Part shown: positions 54,843 through 63,017 of the stretch, piece after piece
Layout of the letters: every line of letters begins with the position of its first letter
Numbering within the stretch: position 1 is the stretch's first letter
Assembly: GCF_041435495.1 (NCBI RefSeq)
Contig: NZ_CP108644.1
Coordinates: forward strand, 930,001 to 994,000
Reading direction: 5' to 3'
DNA length: 64,000 nucleotides
From: Streptomyces sp. NBC_01116
GTDB lineage: Bacteria; Actinomycetota; Actinomycetes; Streptomycetales; Streptomycetaceae
The notes under the pieces: model-generated
Told to the model about the DNA's origin: nothing
Databases searched by the model: none
Seen by the model: the letters and a program-made list of their open reading frames with translations, nothing else
Translations under genes and position numbers: made by a program

Positions 54843-56056
54843 GAACCTGCCCTTTCACACGAGGGGCGCCGGAACCGGCGGTGCACGAGCAGCAGGACCG
54901 GGGGTATCAGCACGCACTGGGCGGCGACCGCCAGCCAGAATCCGGGGAGTTGTCCCGCGGTCTCGAACTGGTAATAGAGCCCTCCCCCGACCAGCCCGCT
55001 GAGGAAGGCGCCGACGCCTTCGGCCAGCCGCTGGTGACTGAACACCACGGCCGGAGACCGTTCCGTTCGGGCGAGCGCTTCGAGGACGTTCTTGAGCAGC
55101 AGGACGGAGTTGCCCGCGCCTATGGCGAGGATGCCGACGGCGAACATCATCTCGTTCCCGCCGGTGAATGCGATCATGCCGACTCCCAGGCCCCCGAAGC
55201 CGATGGCCATGGCGCTGGTGTAGCGCATCCGCTCGACACGGTCGGCGATCAGGGGCTGGAGCAGTGCCAGCACCAGCGAGTAGCCCATCATGGCCGCGCC
55301 GTAGAACACGGTGGGGACCCTGTCCTCGGCGTAGGACGACAGATACTGGTAGAAGTGCATGTGCAGGTAGAGCGTGAGAGCCGTCACCGCGAAGGGCAGG
55401 ACGGCGAGGCCCCGGAGGGCCCGGCGCATCGGCTCGATCACCTCGCTGTCGTCCCGGTGCTCACGGGGCAGGAAGACGTGGCCGATCATCATGAGGGCGT
55501 GCAGCACGGTGGCGGCGACGAACATCCCGCCGGGGTCGTGGATGAACAGGGAACCCACCACCGGTCCGAGCGCGATCCCGACGTTGCCCGTGGCGTAGCT
55601 CGCGGCCACCAGGCGTGGTCGTTCGTCCTGGCTCGCGCCGTGGACGGTATAGCCTCTGACGCTCGGTGAGTAGAGGGCCGTCGCCGCCGAACGCAGGAAC
55701 AGGGCGGCGATCGTCACCGCCGGCCACGCCCCGCCGACGACGAAGCCCAGTGAGCCGAGAGTCTGCATGACCATCGAGATCGACAGGCACCGCTGGAACC
55801 CGATGCGCTCGGCGAGTGCGGCGCCCGGTACTCCCCCGGCGAACTGCACGAAGGTCGCCAGCCCGAGGACGACTCCCACCTGCCCCATGGAGAGTGACAT
55901 CCGGTCGCGGAGCAGAACCGCCAGGTAGGGGTAGACGGAGAAGCTGATGAGGTTGACGAGGAGCCCGCTTCCGAGCAGCGCCCGTTGCGTGCCGGTGAAC
56001 AGGCGGACGCCGGACGGTGCGGAGCCGCCCGGCGTCCCGCGGCGCGTGGATGTCAC
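54839..56056 (-). CDS. MFS exporter
   Basis: A 405-residue, 12-span major-facilitator protein, drug-efflux type (FSVYPYLAVLLRDRMSLSMG near the start). GTG 56056 overlaps the methyltransferase 1 stop by four bases, and its own stop overlaps the monooxygenase start, so the three genes are translationally coupled. It probably exports the cluster product. Confidence 0.9.
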   Translation of the reverse strand: MTSTRRGTPGGSAPSGVRLFTGTQRALLGSGLLVNLISFSVYPYLAVLLRDRMSLSMGQVGVVLGLATFVQFAGGVPGAALAERIGFQRCLSISMVMQTLGSLGFVVGGAWPAVTIAALFLRSAATALYSPSVRGYTVHGASQDERPRLVAASYATGNVGIALGPVVGSLFIHDPGGMFVAATVLHALMMIGHVFLPREHRDDSEVIEPMRRALRGLAVLPFAVTALTLYLHMHFYQYLSSYAEDRVPTVFYGAAMMGYSLVLALLQPLIADRVERMRYTSAMAIGFGGLGVGMIAFTGGNEMMFAVGILAIGAGNSVLLLKNVLEALARTERSPAVVFSHQRLAEGVGAFLSGLVGGGLYYQFETAGQLPGFWLAVAAQCVLIPPVLLLVHRRFRRPSCERAGS

Positions 56057-56799
56057 GCCGTTCGTGCCCTGGTTCCCCGCACTATCAGGCGGTTGGCTCC
56101 ACCGTCGTACGGGCGGGCGTCCCAGTCGCCGAAGCACTCGACGCTCTCGAACCCGGCCTGTTCGAACATGGCCCGCAGTTCCGTGGCGCTGTAGACGTAG
56201 CAGGTGAGCGAGGAGTGCTCGGCCGTGTTTCCCCGCACCATGGTCCAGTCGGTCCGGTACCGGGACCAGTCGTCCAGGATGGTGTCGCGCATCACGACCA
56301 TGCCGCCGGGTATGTCGACGATCTTCGGGGGGCCGACCCAGGACGCGTAGGTCTCCTTGCTCAGCAGGTCCACGATCAGCCGTCCGCCCGGGGCGAGCGA
56401 AGCGTGGGCGTTGCGCAGGACGTGAAGGTTCTCCTCGGGGTCCTCGAAGTAGCCGAAGGAGGTGTACAGGTTCAGCACCACGTCGTAGGCGCCCGGCGCC
56501 ACGTACTCGCGCACGTCCGCCTGGACGAACGCCGCCTCGACCTTGGCCTCCGCGCACACGACGGCGGCCCGGTCGAGCAGTTCGGCATGGAGGTCGACTC
56601 CGGTCGTCCGGTAGCCCTGCTGGGCCAGGGGCGCCGTGAACACGCCGACACCGCAGCACTGGTCGAGCACACGGCTGCCGGGCGGGAACGCGAGCAGCGG
56701 TGACGTGGCCACCACCTCGGCGGCTCGCCGCTCCCTCTCGGGCGAGAAGAGCACCGCCGAGAAGCCGGACCACAGGTTCAGGTCCTCGTACCAGTCCAT
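56053..56799 (-). CDS. Class I SAM methyltransferase 1
   Basis: A 248-residue methyltransferase. The SAM loop is RVLDQCCGVGVFTAPLA; TTGVDLHAELLDRA holds the acidic ribose contact. It starts MDWYEDLNLWSGFSAVLFS. It is clearly paralogous to methyltransferase 2 of this cluster, which begins MEWFENETLWVDFTEVLFS. ATG 56799 is preceded by GGGAGGGG 4 bases upstream. It is the first gene of the coupled unit methyltransferase-MFS-monooxygenase and is read from the ECF-type promoter at 56837-56868. The substrate is unknown; N- or O-methylation of the ligase product is expected. Confidence 0.9.
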   Translation of the reverse strand: MDWYEDLNLWSGFSAVLFSPERERRAAEVVATSPLLAFPPGSRVLDQCCGVGVFTAPLAQQGYRTTGVDLHAELLDRAAVVCAEAKVEAAFVQADVREYVAPGAYDVVLNLYTSFGYFEDPEENLHVLRNAHASLAPGGRLIVDLLSKETYASWVGPPKIVDIPGGMVVMRDTILDDWSRYRTDWTMVRGNTAEHSSLTCYVYSATELRAMFEQAGFESVECFGDWDARPYDGGANRLIVRGTRARTA

Positions 56800-56836
56800 C
56801 GTTCCCCTCCCGTTGTGCGACGCACGCGCGTCCCCT

Positions 56837-56868
56837 CTACATGTCGTGCCGGGCGCGGGAGAAGTTCC
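56837..56868 (-). promoter_or_regulatory. ECF-type promoter for methyltransferase 1 unit
   Basis: Minus-strand reading GGAACTT, 16 bases, GACATGTAG (CCGGCACGACATGTAG in its wider context). The same architecture occurs at 59993-60024 and 57953-57984. The GGAAC -35 is characteristic of ECF sigma factors. Transcription would start about 30 bases before the GTG-proximal ribosome site of methyltransferase 1. Confidence 0.75.
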
Positions 56869-56885
56869 CGCGGTCCGTTCGGCGG

Positions 56886-57920
56886 TCACCGTGCGGGGCG
56901 TACGCCCAGGCCGGGCTCATCGCCCAGGACGATGCCGCGGTCTTCGAGACGGAGTCCCCGGAAAGGCGGGTCACTGAGGTAGAGGTGACCGTCCATGTCT
57001 ATATGGTCGGCCAGTGTGGCGAGTTGCGCGGCCTGGCTGATGGCGAGCTCCGACTCGCACATGCAACTGAGCATCACCTGGAGCCCGGCCTCCCGGCCGG
57101 CCTCCATGACCCGCCGTGCGCCCCGGATTCCGCCTGCCTTGCACAGCTTGACGACCACGCCGTCGGCGTACGACCGCGCGGCGAGGACGCTGGCCGCGTC
57201 GGTGCATCCCTCGTCGAGGAAGACCGGCAGCCGGTCCACGCGTTCCCGGTAGCGGTGGTAGTCGTCGATGGCCGTGGTGGGAAACGGCTGCTCGATGAGC
57301 TGGATACCGAGTTCGCGCAGGCGGGGCGTGAGGGCGCGAGCGGTGTCGAGATCCCATGCCTCGTTGGCGTCGATGCGGACCGGCAGCGTCGTCACTTCCC
57401 GTATCGCCTCCAGAGCCTCCAGGTCGTCCGGCCCGCCGACCTTCACCTTGAGCGCGCCCACGTCAGGCGCCTTGCGGACCGCGCTGACGGCTTCCTCCGG
57501 GCTCGCCATGCTGATGGTGTAGACCGTGGGCCCGAGGGTTCTCGGCATGCCGAGCAGCTTCCAGGTCGGCAGGCGGGCGGCCTTGCCGATCCAGTCGTGC
57601 ACCGCGCCGTCCAGCGCCATCCGTGCGCCCGCGGGCGCGTCCCATTCCTGGATGCGGTCGAGGACGAGCTGTGGGTTGTTCAGGTTCGGACCGAGGATGT
57701 GCGCGCCCTCGGTCGCGACCGCGCCCACGACATCGTCCGCCGTCACTCCGCTGTACTCGGTCGGGGTGCCCTCGCCATAGGCGGTTATCCCGTCGTACGT
57801 GAGGCTGACCATGCAGGTGTCGACGGAGTCGATCTCGCCGCGGGAACTCTTCACGGTCTCGATGAGCCGCAAGGACTCCCGGCGCACGGAGAGTTCGGTC
57901 GTGCCGGAATCATGATCCAT
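56886..57920 (-). CDS. Dipeptide epimerase-like enzyme (enolase superfamily)
   Basis: A 344-residue member of the muconate-lactonising/dipeptide-epimerase branch. The acid-base lysines are in LKVKVGG and VVKLCKAGG. The metal ligands are in RIDANEAWDLD, LIEQPF and FLDEGC, and the C-terminal motif is SCMCESELAI. Dipeptide epimerases invert the alpha-carbon of the C-terminal residue of L,L-dipeptides such as Ala-Glu. In this cluster that is what an ATP-grasp-made dipeptide would need to gain a D-residue. ATG 57920 has GAGAGG 8 bases upstream. It is divergent from methyltransferase 2. Confidence 0.9.
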   Translation of the reverse strand: MDHDSGTTELSVRRESLRLIETVKSSRGEIDSVDTCMVSLTYDGITAYGEGTPTEYSGVTADDVVGAVATEGAHILGPNLNNPQLVLDRIQEWDAPAGARMALDGAVHDWIGKAARLPTWKLLGMPRTLGPTVYTISMASPEEAVSAVRKAPDVGALKVKVGGPDDLEALEAIREVTTLPVRIDANEAWDLDTARALTPRLRELGIQLIEQPFPTTAIDDYHRYRERVDRLPVFLDEGCTDAASVLAARSYADGVVVKLCKAGGIRGARRVMEAGREAGLQVMLSCMCESELAISQAAQLATLADHIDMDGHLYLSDPPFRGLRLEDRGIVLGDEPGLGVRPAR

Positions 57921-57952
57921 GAGTGGGCCTCTCTTGATCGTTCAGGTCTTCC

Positions 57953-57984
57953 GGAACTTGCCGGGTCCCGATGCCGACTTGTCT
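57953..57984 (+). promoter_or_regulatory. ECF-type promoter for methyltransferase 2
   Basis: Plus-strand GGAACTT (57953-57959), 16 bases, GACTTGTCT (57976-57984). It matches the two minus-strand copies in the -35, spacing and GAC-x-TGT core. It lies 37 bases upstream of the methyltransferase 2 start. Confidence 0.7.
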
Positions 57985-58020
57985 GACAGGGGATCCGAGT
58001 GACGAGTGAGGGAGACAGCG

Positions 58021-58770
58021 ATGGAATGGTTCGAGAACGAGACGTTGTGGGTCGATTTCACGGAGGTGTTGTTCTCCGCCGGACGCGCCGATGAGGCCAG
58101 GGCCCGCGTCGCCTCGTCGCCGCTGCTGCGGGTGCCTGCCGCCGCCGCGGTGCTCGATCTCGGTTGCGGGCCGGGGGCGTACGCGATCCCGCTGGCCGGT
58201 CGCGGAGCCGCGGTCACCGGTGTGGATCTGAGTGCGGCGCTGCTCAAGCGCGCTGAGGCGGGGGCGGCCGAAGAGGGCGTGGAACTGCGGCTCGTCCGGG
58301 CGGACATGCGCGAGTTCGTCGAGCCGGACCGGTTCGATCTGGCCATCAGCATGTACACCTCCTTCGGTCTCTTCGCCGATCACGACGACAACATGCGGGT
58401 CCTGCGCAACGTGCGGGCGAGCCTCAAGCCGGGGGGCCGCCTCCTCATCGACCTGTACGGGAAGGAGATCCTCGCCCGGGACGGCGGCCTGCCGCACGTA
58501 CGGGATGTCGAGGGGGGCACCCTGACCGTCCGCGGCACGATCCTCGGAGACTGGGAGCGTTTCCGGGACGACTTCATCCTGGTCCGGGGAGACCGGGCCC
58601 GGACGGCGTTCGTCGAGCACACCCTTTACAGCGCTTCCGAGCTGAAAGCGATGCTCGTCGAGGCGGGGTTCACCGAGGTCGAGTGCTTCGGGGGCTTCGA
58701 TGCCGAACCCTTCGACAACCATGCCCGGCGACTGATCGTGCGGGGCAGCCGCGGGTCGGACACCCGCTAA
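58021..58770 (+). CDS. Class I SAM methyltransferase 2
   Basis: A 249-residue methyltransferase, paralogue of methyltransferase 1. Here the SAM loop is canonical, AVLDLGCGPGAYAIPLA, where the paralogue has DQCCG. VTGVDLSAALLKRA, MYTSFGLFADHDDNMRVLRN and the C-terminal ECFGGFDAEPF align with it. ATG 58021 (GAGGGAGA 4 bases upstream) is chosen over an upstream in-frame GTG. It is transcribed alone from the ECF-type promoter; its stop overlaps that of the convergent ligase 3 by a few bases. Two paralogues suggest two methylation steps or sites. Confidence 0.9.
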   Translation: MEWFENETLWVDFTEVLFSAGRADEARARVASSPLLRVPAAAAVLDLGCGPGAYAIPLAGRGAAVTGVDLSAALLKRAEAGAAEEGVELRLVRADMREFVEPDRFDLAISMYTSFGLFADHDDNMRVLRNVRASLKPGGRLLIDLYGKEILARDGGLPHVRDVEGGTLTVRGTILGDWERFRDDFILVRGDRARTAFVEHTLYSASELKAMLVEAGFTEVECFGGFDAEPFDNHARRLIVRGSRGSDTR

Positions 58771-59990
58771 CACCGGGGGCGCGTCTCGGCGTGCACGGCT
58801 CCCGCCGCGGTGACCGCACGGTGCGTGGCGATCTCCGCGGTGGGGCCCTCGGCAAGCACGATGCCCACATACCCTCGTCCGTCGGTGAGTTGGCCGATAT
58901 GCGCTCCGATCGCCTTGGTCGGATACCACGTGGGCCGTCCCGGGTAGCGGGGGATGTTCTCCAGGCCGTGCACGGCGACGAGTTCGCCGGCCTGTGTCGG
59001 GTACACGAGGACGAAGGCGACGGCGGGGCCTCCGGACAAGGCAGTGTCGAGCAGTCGTGGTCGCACGCCGCGTGCGAGGTCGACGAGGCCGCCGTACACG
59101 TTGACGTCCAGTGCGCGGCACATGGATTCACCGACCAGGGCCCCGCCGATGCGGGGATTCACTTCGATCAGCCGCGGCCCGTCGACGGTCATGGACAGTT
59201 CGATGTGGGCGAAGCGGTCGGTGTATCCGAGGGCTTCCAGAACCTCTCCCAGCCACGCTTCGATCTCGCTCAGCTCCGCCGGCGCCAGCGCCACCGGAAA
59301 CGCCGTCACGTCCTCCCGGAACCAGGGCTGCGCGGACATGAGGCGGCTCGAAAGGCCCAGCAGCCTGGTCTCTCCCGCCCAGGTCACCGTCTCCGCGCTG
59401 TACACCGGTCCGGCCAGGAACGGCTCCGCGAACAGCCCTCCGAACAGGGCTGCGCCCGCGGCTTCCCGGTGGAAGCGCGAGAGGTCCTGGGCGTCACGGA
59501 CGAGCCAGACGTTCTGACTGCTGGTGCCTGCCGTGTCCTTGATGACGGCCGGCAGACCGACTGCCGCGGCGAGCCACTCCAGGTCCACAGCGGCCGCGTC
59601 CTCGACCGGCGCGGCCCCGAACGGACTGAGCCCCTTGCTGTGCAGGAGGTCGCGTACGCGGGCCTTGTCGCGTACCAGCCGGATGACCGCCGGATCGATG
59701 CCGGGCAGGCCGAACTCGGCGGCGAGTTCGGCGCCGGCCACGCCCCAGGTATCCGTCGAGCTGATGAGGCCCCGGAGGTCCTCGATCGCCGCGAGAGCCT
59801 TGGTGACCGCCTTCCGATCACCGGTGTCGACCGCCACGACCTCGACGGATCCGGCGGGCAGGGTGGCGAGTTCATGCAGGTACAGCGGCTCCACACCGGT
59901 CAACAGCACCAGACGCTCGCCCGACTCACGCGCGGCGCGGGCGAGGTGGGCGAGGCCGAAGGAGAGCATCTCAAGACAGGCGATGGTCAT
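58767..59990 (-). CDS. ATP-grasp ligase 3 (leaderless)
   Basis: A 407-residue ATP-grasp ligase. The ATP-binding region is LPAVIKDTAGTSSQNVWLVR, and the metal site is GPRLIEVNPRIGGA with Glu and Asn present. N-terminal Rossmann-like domain: TIACLEMLSFGLAHLARA. The start ATG follows the -10 element of the ECF-type promoter by 2 bases, with no room for a ribosome site, so the mRNA should be leaderless. It is tail-to-tail with methyltransferase 2 (stop codons overlap). It probably supplies a third amide bond or the activated carboxylate. Confidence 0.9.
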   Translation of the reverse strand: MTIACLEMLSFGLAHLARAARESGERLVLLTGVEPLYLHELATLPAGSVEVVAVDTGDRKAVTKALAAIEDLRGLISSTDTWGVAGAELAAEFGLPGIDPAVIRLVRDKARVRDLLHSKGLSPFGAAPVEDAAAVDLEWLAAAVGLPAVIKDTAGTSSQNVWLVRDAQDLSRFHREAAGAALFGGLFAEPFLAGPVYSAETVTWAGETRLLGLSSRLMSAQPWFREDVTAFPVALAPAELSEIEAWLGEVLEALGYTDRFAHIELSMTVDGPRLIEVNPRIGGALVGESMCRALDVNVYGGLVDLARGVRPRLLDTALSGGPAVAFVLVYPTQAGELVAVHGLENIPRYPGRPTWYPTKAIGAHIGQLTDGRGYVGIVLAEGPTAEIATHRAVTAAGAVHAETRPRC

Positions 59991-59992
59991 AC

Positions 59993-60024
59993 CTACATGT
60001 CGGGCCGGTGCTGTGGAAAGTTCC
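59993..60024 (-). promoter_or_regulatory. ECF-type promoter for ligase 3, leaderless
   Basis: Minus-strand GGAACTT, 16 bases, GACATGTAG, followed by GT and the ATG of ligase 3. It matches the copy at 56837-56868 in CCGGCNCGACATGTAG, 15 of 16 bases. A start site 7-8 bases after the -10 core would be at or within the first codon. Confidence 0.75.
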
Positions 60025-60225
60025 CACGAAAGCCGGATCCGTGGGCTTCTGCCCCTCTGCGGACCGTGGGTCTTTCGTTTGGACCAGGTCGGGTCAGGGA
60101 GCGGGGTCCGGGGCGTGCGACGGCAAGGCGGAGGAGGGAGTCACCGCGGAGCTGGGCGTGCGACGACAACGCCGCAGGTGCGCGTGCCGTGCCCCGCGAG
60201 CCCGACCTGATCCACACGAGAGGCC

Positions 60226-61035
60226 CTAAGCCCCTGGGACGGTCGGCGACCAGCTCCGGACGACGTCCCCCGCGGCGCGGATCTCCACGGTGGGGATGGC
60301 CGCGAGCAGACTGCGGGTGTATGCGTGCCGAGGGCGTGTGGTGACGTCCTCGGTCCGGCCCTGCTCGACGATACGGCCGTGCCGCATGACGGCGATCCGG
60401 TCCGCCAACTGCGAGACGACGGCGAGGTCATGGGTGATGAACAGACAGCCGAAGTCGAGTCGGTCGCGCAGATCGCACAGGAGATTGAGCACCTTCGCCT
60501 GGACCGATACGTCGAGTGCCGTGACCGGTTCGTCGCAGATGAGCAGCCGTGGCTCCAGAGCCAGTGCCCGGGCGATCGCCACACGCTGCTGCTGTCCCCC
60601 GGACAGCTGCCGGGGGCGGCGGTCGCCCACCTCCGGGTTCAGCCCGACGAGGTCGAGCAGTTCGCGGACGCGCGCCGACCGGAATCGCGCGTCACCCAGC
60701 CGGTGGATGCGCAGCGGTTCGTCGAGGGCCTGCCGGACGGTCTGACGTGGGCTGAGGGTGAGAGAAGGGTCCTGGAACACCATCTGGACCTGCCGCCGGT
60801 GTGCTCGAAGCGCGCGGCCCCGGATCCCGTGCACGTCCACTTCCCCGACGCGCACCACTCCCGCGTCCGGCCGGTGCAACCCGGTCACGACACGCGCCAG
60901 CGTCGTCTTGCCGCAGCCCGACTCGCCGACCAGCCCGACGATCTCGCCCGCGGCGACGCTCATCGTGACGTCCTGGACCACTGTCGGGGCGTTCGGGCCG
61001 CCGTAGCGCGCGCTGATCTCCACGATGTCTAGCAC
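60226..61035 (-). CDS. Oligopeptide/dipeptide ABC transporter ATPase (OppF/DppF-like)
   Basis: A 269-residue ATPase. Walker A is VGESGCGKTTLA, the signature LSGGQQQRVAIA, Walker B LLICDEPVTALD. It lacks the C-terminal cysteine-rich oligopeptide-type extension that its partner has. GTG 61035 (GGGAGA 6 bases upstream) overlaps the end of the permease-ATPase fusion. It is the last gene of the importer unit that runs in from the right edge. Confidence 0.92.
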   Translation of the reverse strand: MLDIVEISARYGGPNAPTVVQDVTMSVAAGEIVGLVGESGCGKTTLARVVTGLHRPDAGVVRVGEVDVHGIRGRALRAHRRQVQMVFQDPSLTLSPRQTVRQALDEPLRIHRLGDARFRSARVRELLDLVGLNPEVGDRRPRQLSGGQQQRVAIARALALEPRLLICDEPVTALDVSVQAKVLNLLCDLRDRLDFGCLFITHDLAVVSQLADRIAVMRHGRIVEQGRTEDVTTRPRHAYTRSLLAAIPTVEIRAAGDVVRSWSPTVPGA

Positions 61036-63017
61036 GGGGTGTCTCCCTTCCCGGCGGCGGCCGTGCGCTCGCCGGGGTGCCACAGGCAGGCCGACCGGTG
61101 CTCAGCGGTCCCTGTCAGCATCTCCAACGGAGGTGTCGCGTCCACGCAGGCTGCCACGGCATGGGAGCAGCGGGGCGCGAATCCGCAGCCGCCGGTGTCG
61201 TCCGGGCCGGTGCCTCCTTGGCCCGGCATGGTGCGGAACCGGGTGCCCGGCGCAGTCCCCGGGCGCGGTACCGCGTCCAGCAGGCCCTGGGTGTAGGGGT
61301 GATGGGGCCCGGTGAGCACCGCCGCCAGGGGTCCCGTCTCGACGATCCGGCCGGAGTAGACGACGGCGACCCTGTCGGCCAGGCGCGTCACCACCCCGAG
61401 GTCGTGGCTGACGACGACCATGGACATCGCCAGCTCCTCGCGCAGGCGTGCCAGCAGGTCGAGCAGTTGGGCCTGGACCGTGACGTCGAGGGCGGACGTG
61501 GGCTCGTCGGCGATCAGCAGCTCCGGTTCGCAGGCCAGGGCGATGGCGATCTGCGCCCGCTGACGCATTCCTCCGGACAGCTGGTGGGGGAACTCCCGGG
61601 CGACCGTGGTGGGGTCGGGCAGACCGGCCAGGCGCAGCAGTTGCTCGGTGACCCGGCGGGTCGCGGGGCGCCGTCCGCCACGTCCCGCGTTGCGGACGGC
61701 CTCGTCGACATGCGCGCCGATCGTACGGAGCGGGTTGAGGACGGTGCCGCTGTCCTGGAAGACCACCCCTACGCTGTGGCCGTTGAAGCTACGCCGCTCC
61801 CCCGGGGTGAGCCCGACCATCTCGCGCGTCCCGGCCCGGCTGCCGAGCACGGCGGAGCCGGTGACGACCGCGTACGGGTCCAGCAGGCCGAACGGGGCCA
61901 TCGCGGCCGTGGTCTTGCCGCTGCCGGTCTCGCCGACGAGGGCGAGGACCTCACCACGCCGGACCTCGTACGACATGCCCGTGACGACACGGCGGCGCTC
62001 GCGGCCCTGCGGGTAGGTGACGGTGAGGTCGCGCACCTGGAGGACCGGAGTGTCCTCGGGACGTCCCGGCGTGGCCTCCGGCCCGGGGGGCGTGGTCGGT
62101 TCGGCGGCTCGGGAACGCGCGGGCGGTTCGGTCGTCCTGCGAGTCCGCCGGGCCGAGCCGGTTCGTGTCGGACGGACCAGGCGGAGGACCGAGGGCCGCT
62201 CCTCGCCGGCCGCCAGCCGCTCACCGAGCAGATTGGCGGCGAACACCACCGCCGTGATGGCGACGCCGGGCGGATAGGCGAGCCACCACGCGGAGTCCAT
62301 GAACGCCCGTCCCTCGACCAGCATCTGACCCCACTCGGCGCTCGGTGGCGCGACCCCCAGGCCGAGGAAGCTCAGTGTGGCCACGCCGAGGACGATGGTG
62401 CCGACATCGGTGCTGGCGTAGACGAGGCAGGGGGCCAGCGCGGGCGGGAGCAGATGCCGGCCGAGGATGCGCGCGCGGCCCGCACCGAGCAGGCGCAGCG
62501 CGTCCAGATGGGGGCTCCTGCGCAGGTCGGCCACGCGGGCGCGCGCGATCCGCGCGTACGGCGCCCACGACCAGAGCGACAGCGCGAGGATGAGGTTCTC
62601 CACGCCGGGGCCCCGGACCCCGATGACCGCGAGGGTGACCAGCATGCCGGGCAGCGAGACCACCACATCGATGGCCCGGGAGACGACCCGGTCGACCCGT
62701 CCGCCGAGGTATCCGGCGGTCGCCCCGATGACGGTGCCGGCCGTCAGGGCGACCGCGAGCACGGCGGCGGTGACCGAGAGCGAGATCCGTGCGCCGTAGA
62801 GCATGCGGCTGAGCTGGTCCCGGCCGAGCTGGTCGGTGCCGAGCGGGTTCTCCGAGGTCGGCGGCAGCAGCCCGGCCGCGAGGTCGTTGGCGGTCGGATC
62901 GGCCGGAGCGAGTACCGGGGCGAGCACCCCGACGATCGCGAAGAGGGCCAGGGGCAGGGCGAGCAGAGCCGTGCCGATCCATGCCCGGCCCGCCGGGCGT
63001 TGCCGTGTGGCGGTCAT
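61029..63017 (-). CDS. Fused permease and ATPase of peptide ABC transporter (DppC-DppD)
   Basis: A 662-residue fusion. Residues 1-270 are a DppC/OppC-type permease with an N-terminal span (ALLALPLALFAIVGVLAPVL), the TSENPLGTDQLGRDQLSR loop and an EAA-type region DALRLLGAGRARILGRHL. After a Pro/Arg-rich linker (~300-330), residues ~335-650 are the ATPase: VGETGSGKTTAAM, LSGGMRQRAQIA, LLIADEPTSALD, then the oligopeptide-type tail CGFAPRCSHAVAACVDATPPL. Such fusions exist in actinobacteria. The ATG is coupled to the upstream permease (ATGA). Confidence 0.93.
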   Translation of the reverse strand: MTATRQRPAGRAWIGTALLALPLALFAIVGVLAPVLAPADPTANDLAAGLLPPTSENPLGTDQLGRDQLSRMLYGARISLSVTAAVLAVALTAGTVIGATAGYLGGRVDRVVSRAIDVVVSLPGMLVTLAVIGVRGPGVENLILALSLWSWAPYARIARARVADLRRSPHLDALRLLGAGRARILGRHLLPPALAPCLVYASTDVGTIVLGVATLSFLGLGVAPPSAEWGQMLVEGRAFMDSAWWLAYPPGVAITAVVFAANLLGERLAAGEERPSVLRLVRPTRTGSARRTRRTTEPPARSRAAEPTTPPGPEATPGRPEDTPVLQVRDLTVTYPQGRERRRVVTGMSYEVRRGEVLALVGETGSGKTTAAMAPFGLLDPYAVVTGSAVLGSRAGTREMVGLTPGERRSFNGHSVGVVFQDSGTVLNPLRTIGAHVDEAVRNAGRGGRRPATRRVTEQLLRLAGLPDPTTVAREFPHQLSGGMRQRAQIAIALACEPELLIADEPTSALDVTVQAQLLDLLARLREELAMSMVVVSHDLGVVTRLADRVAVVYSGRIVETGPLAAVLTGPHHPYTQGLLDAVPRPGTAPGTRFRTMPGQGGTGPDDTGGCGFAPRCSHAVAACVDATPPLEMLTGTAEHRSACLWHPGERTAAAGKGDTPC

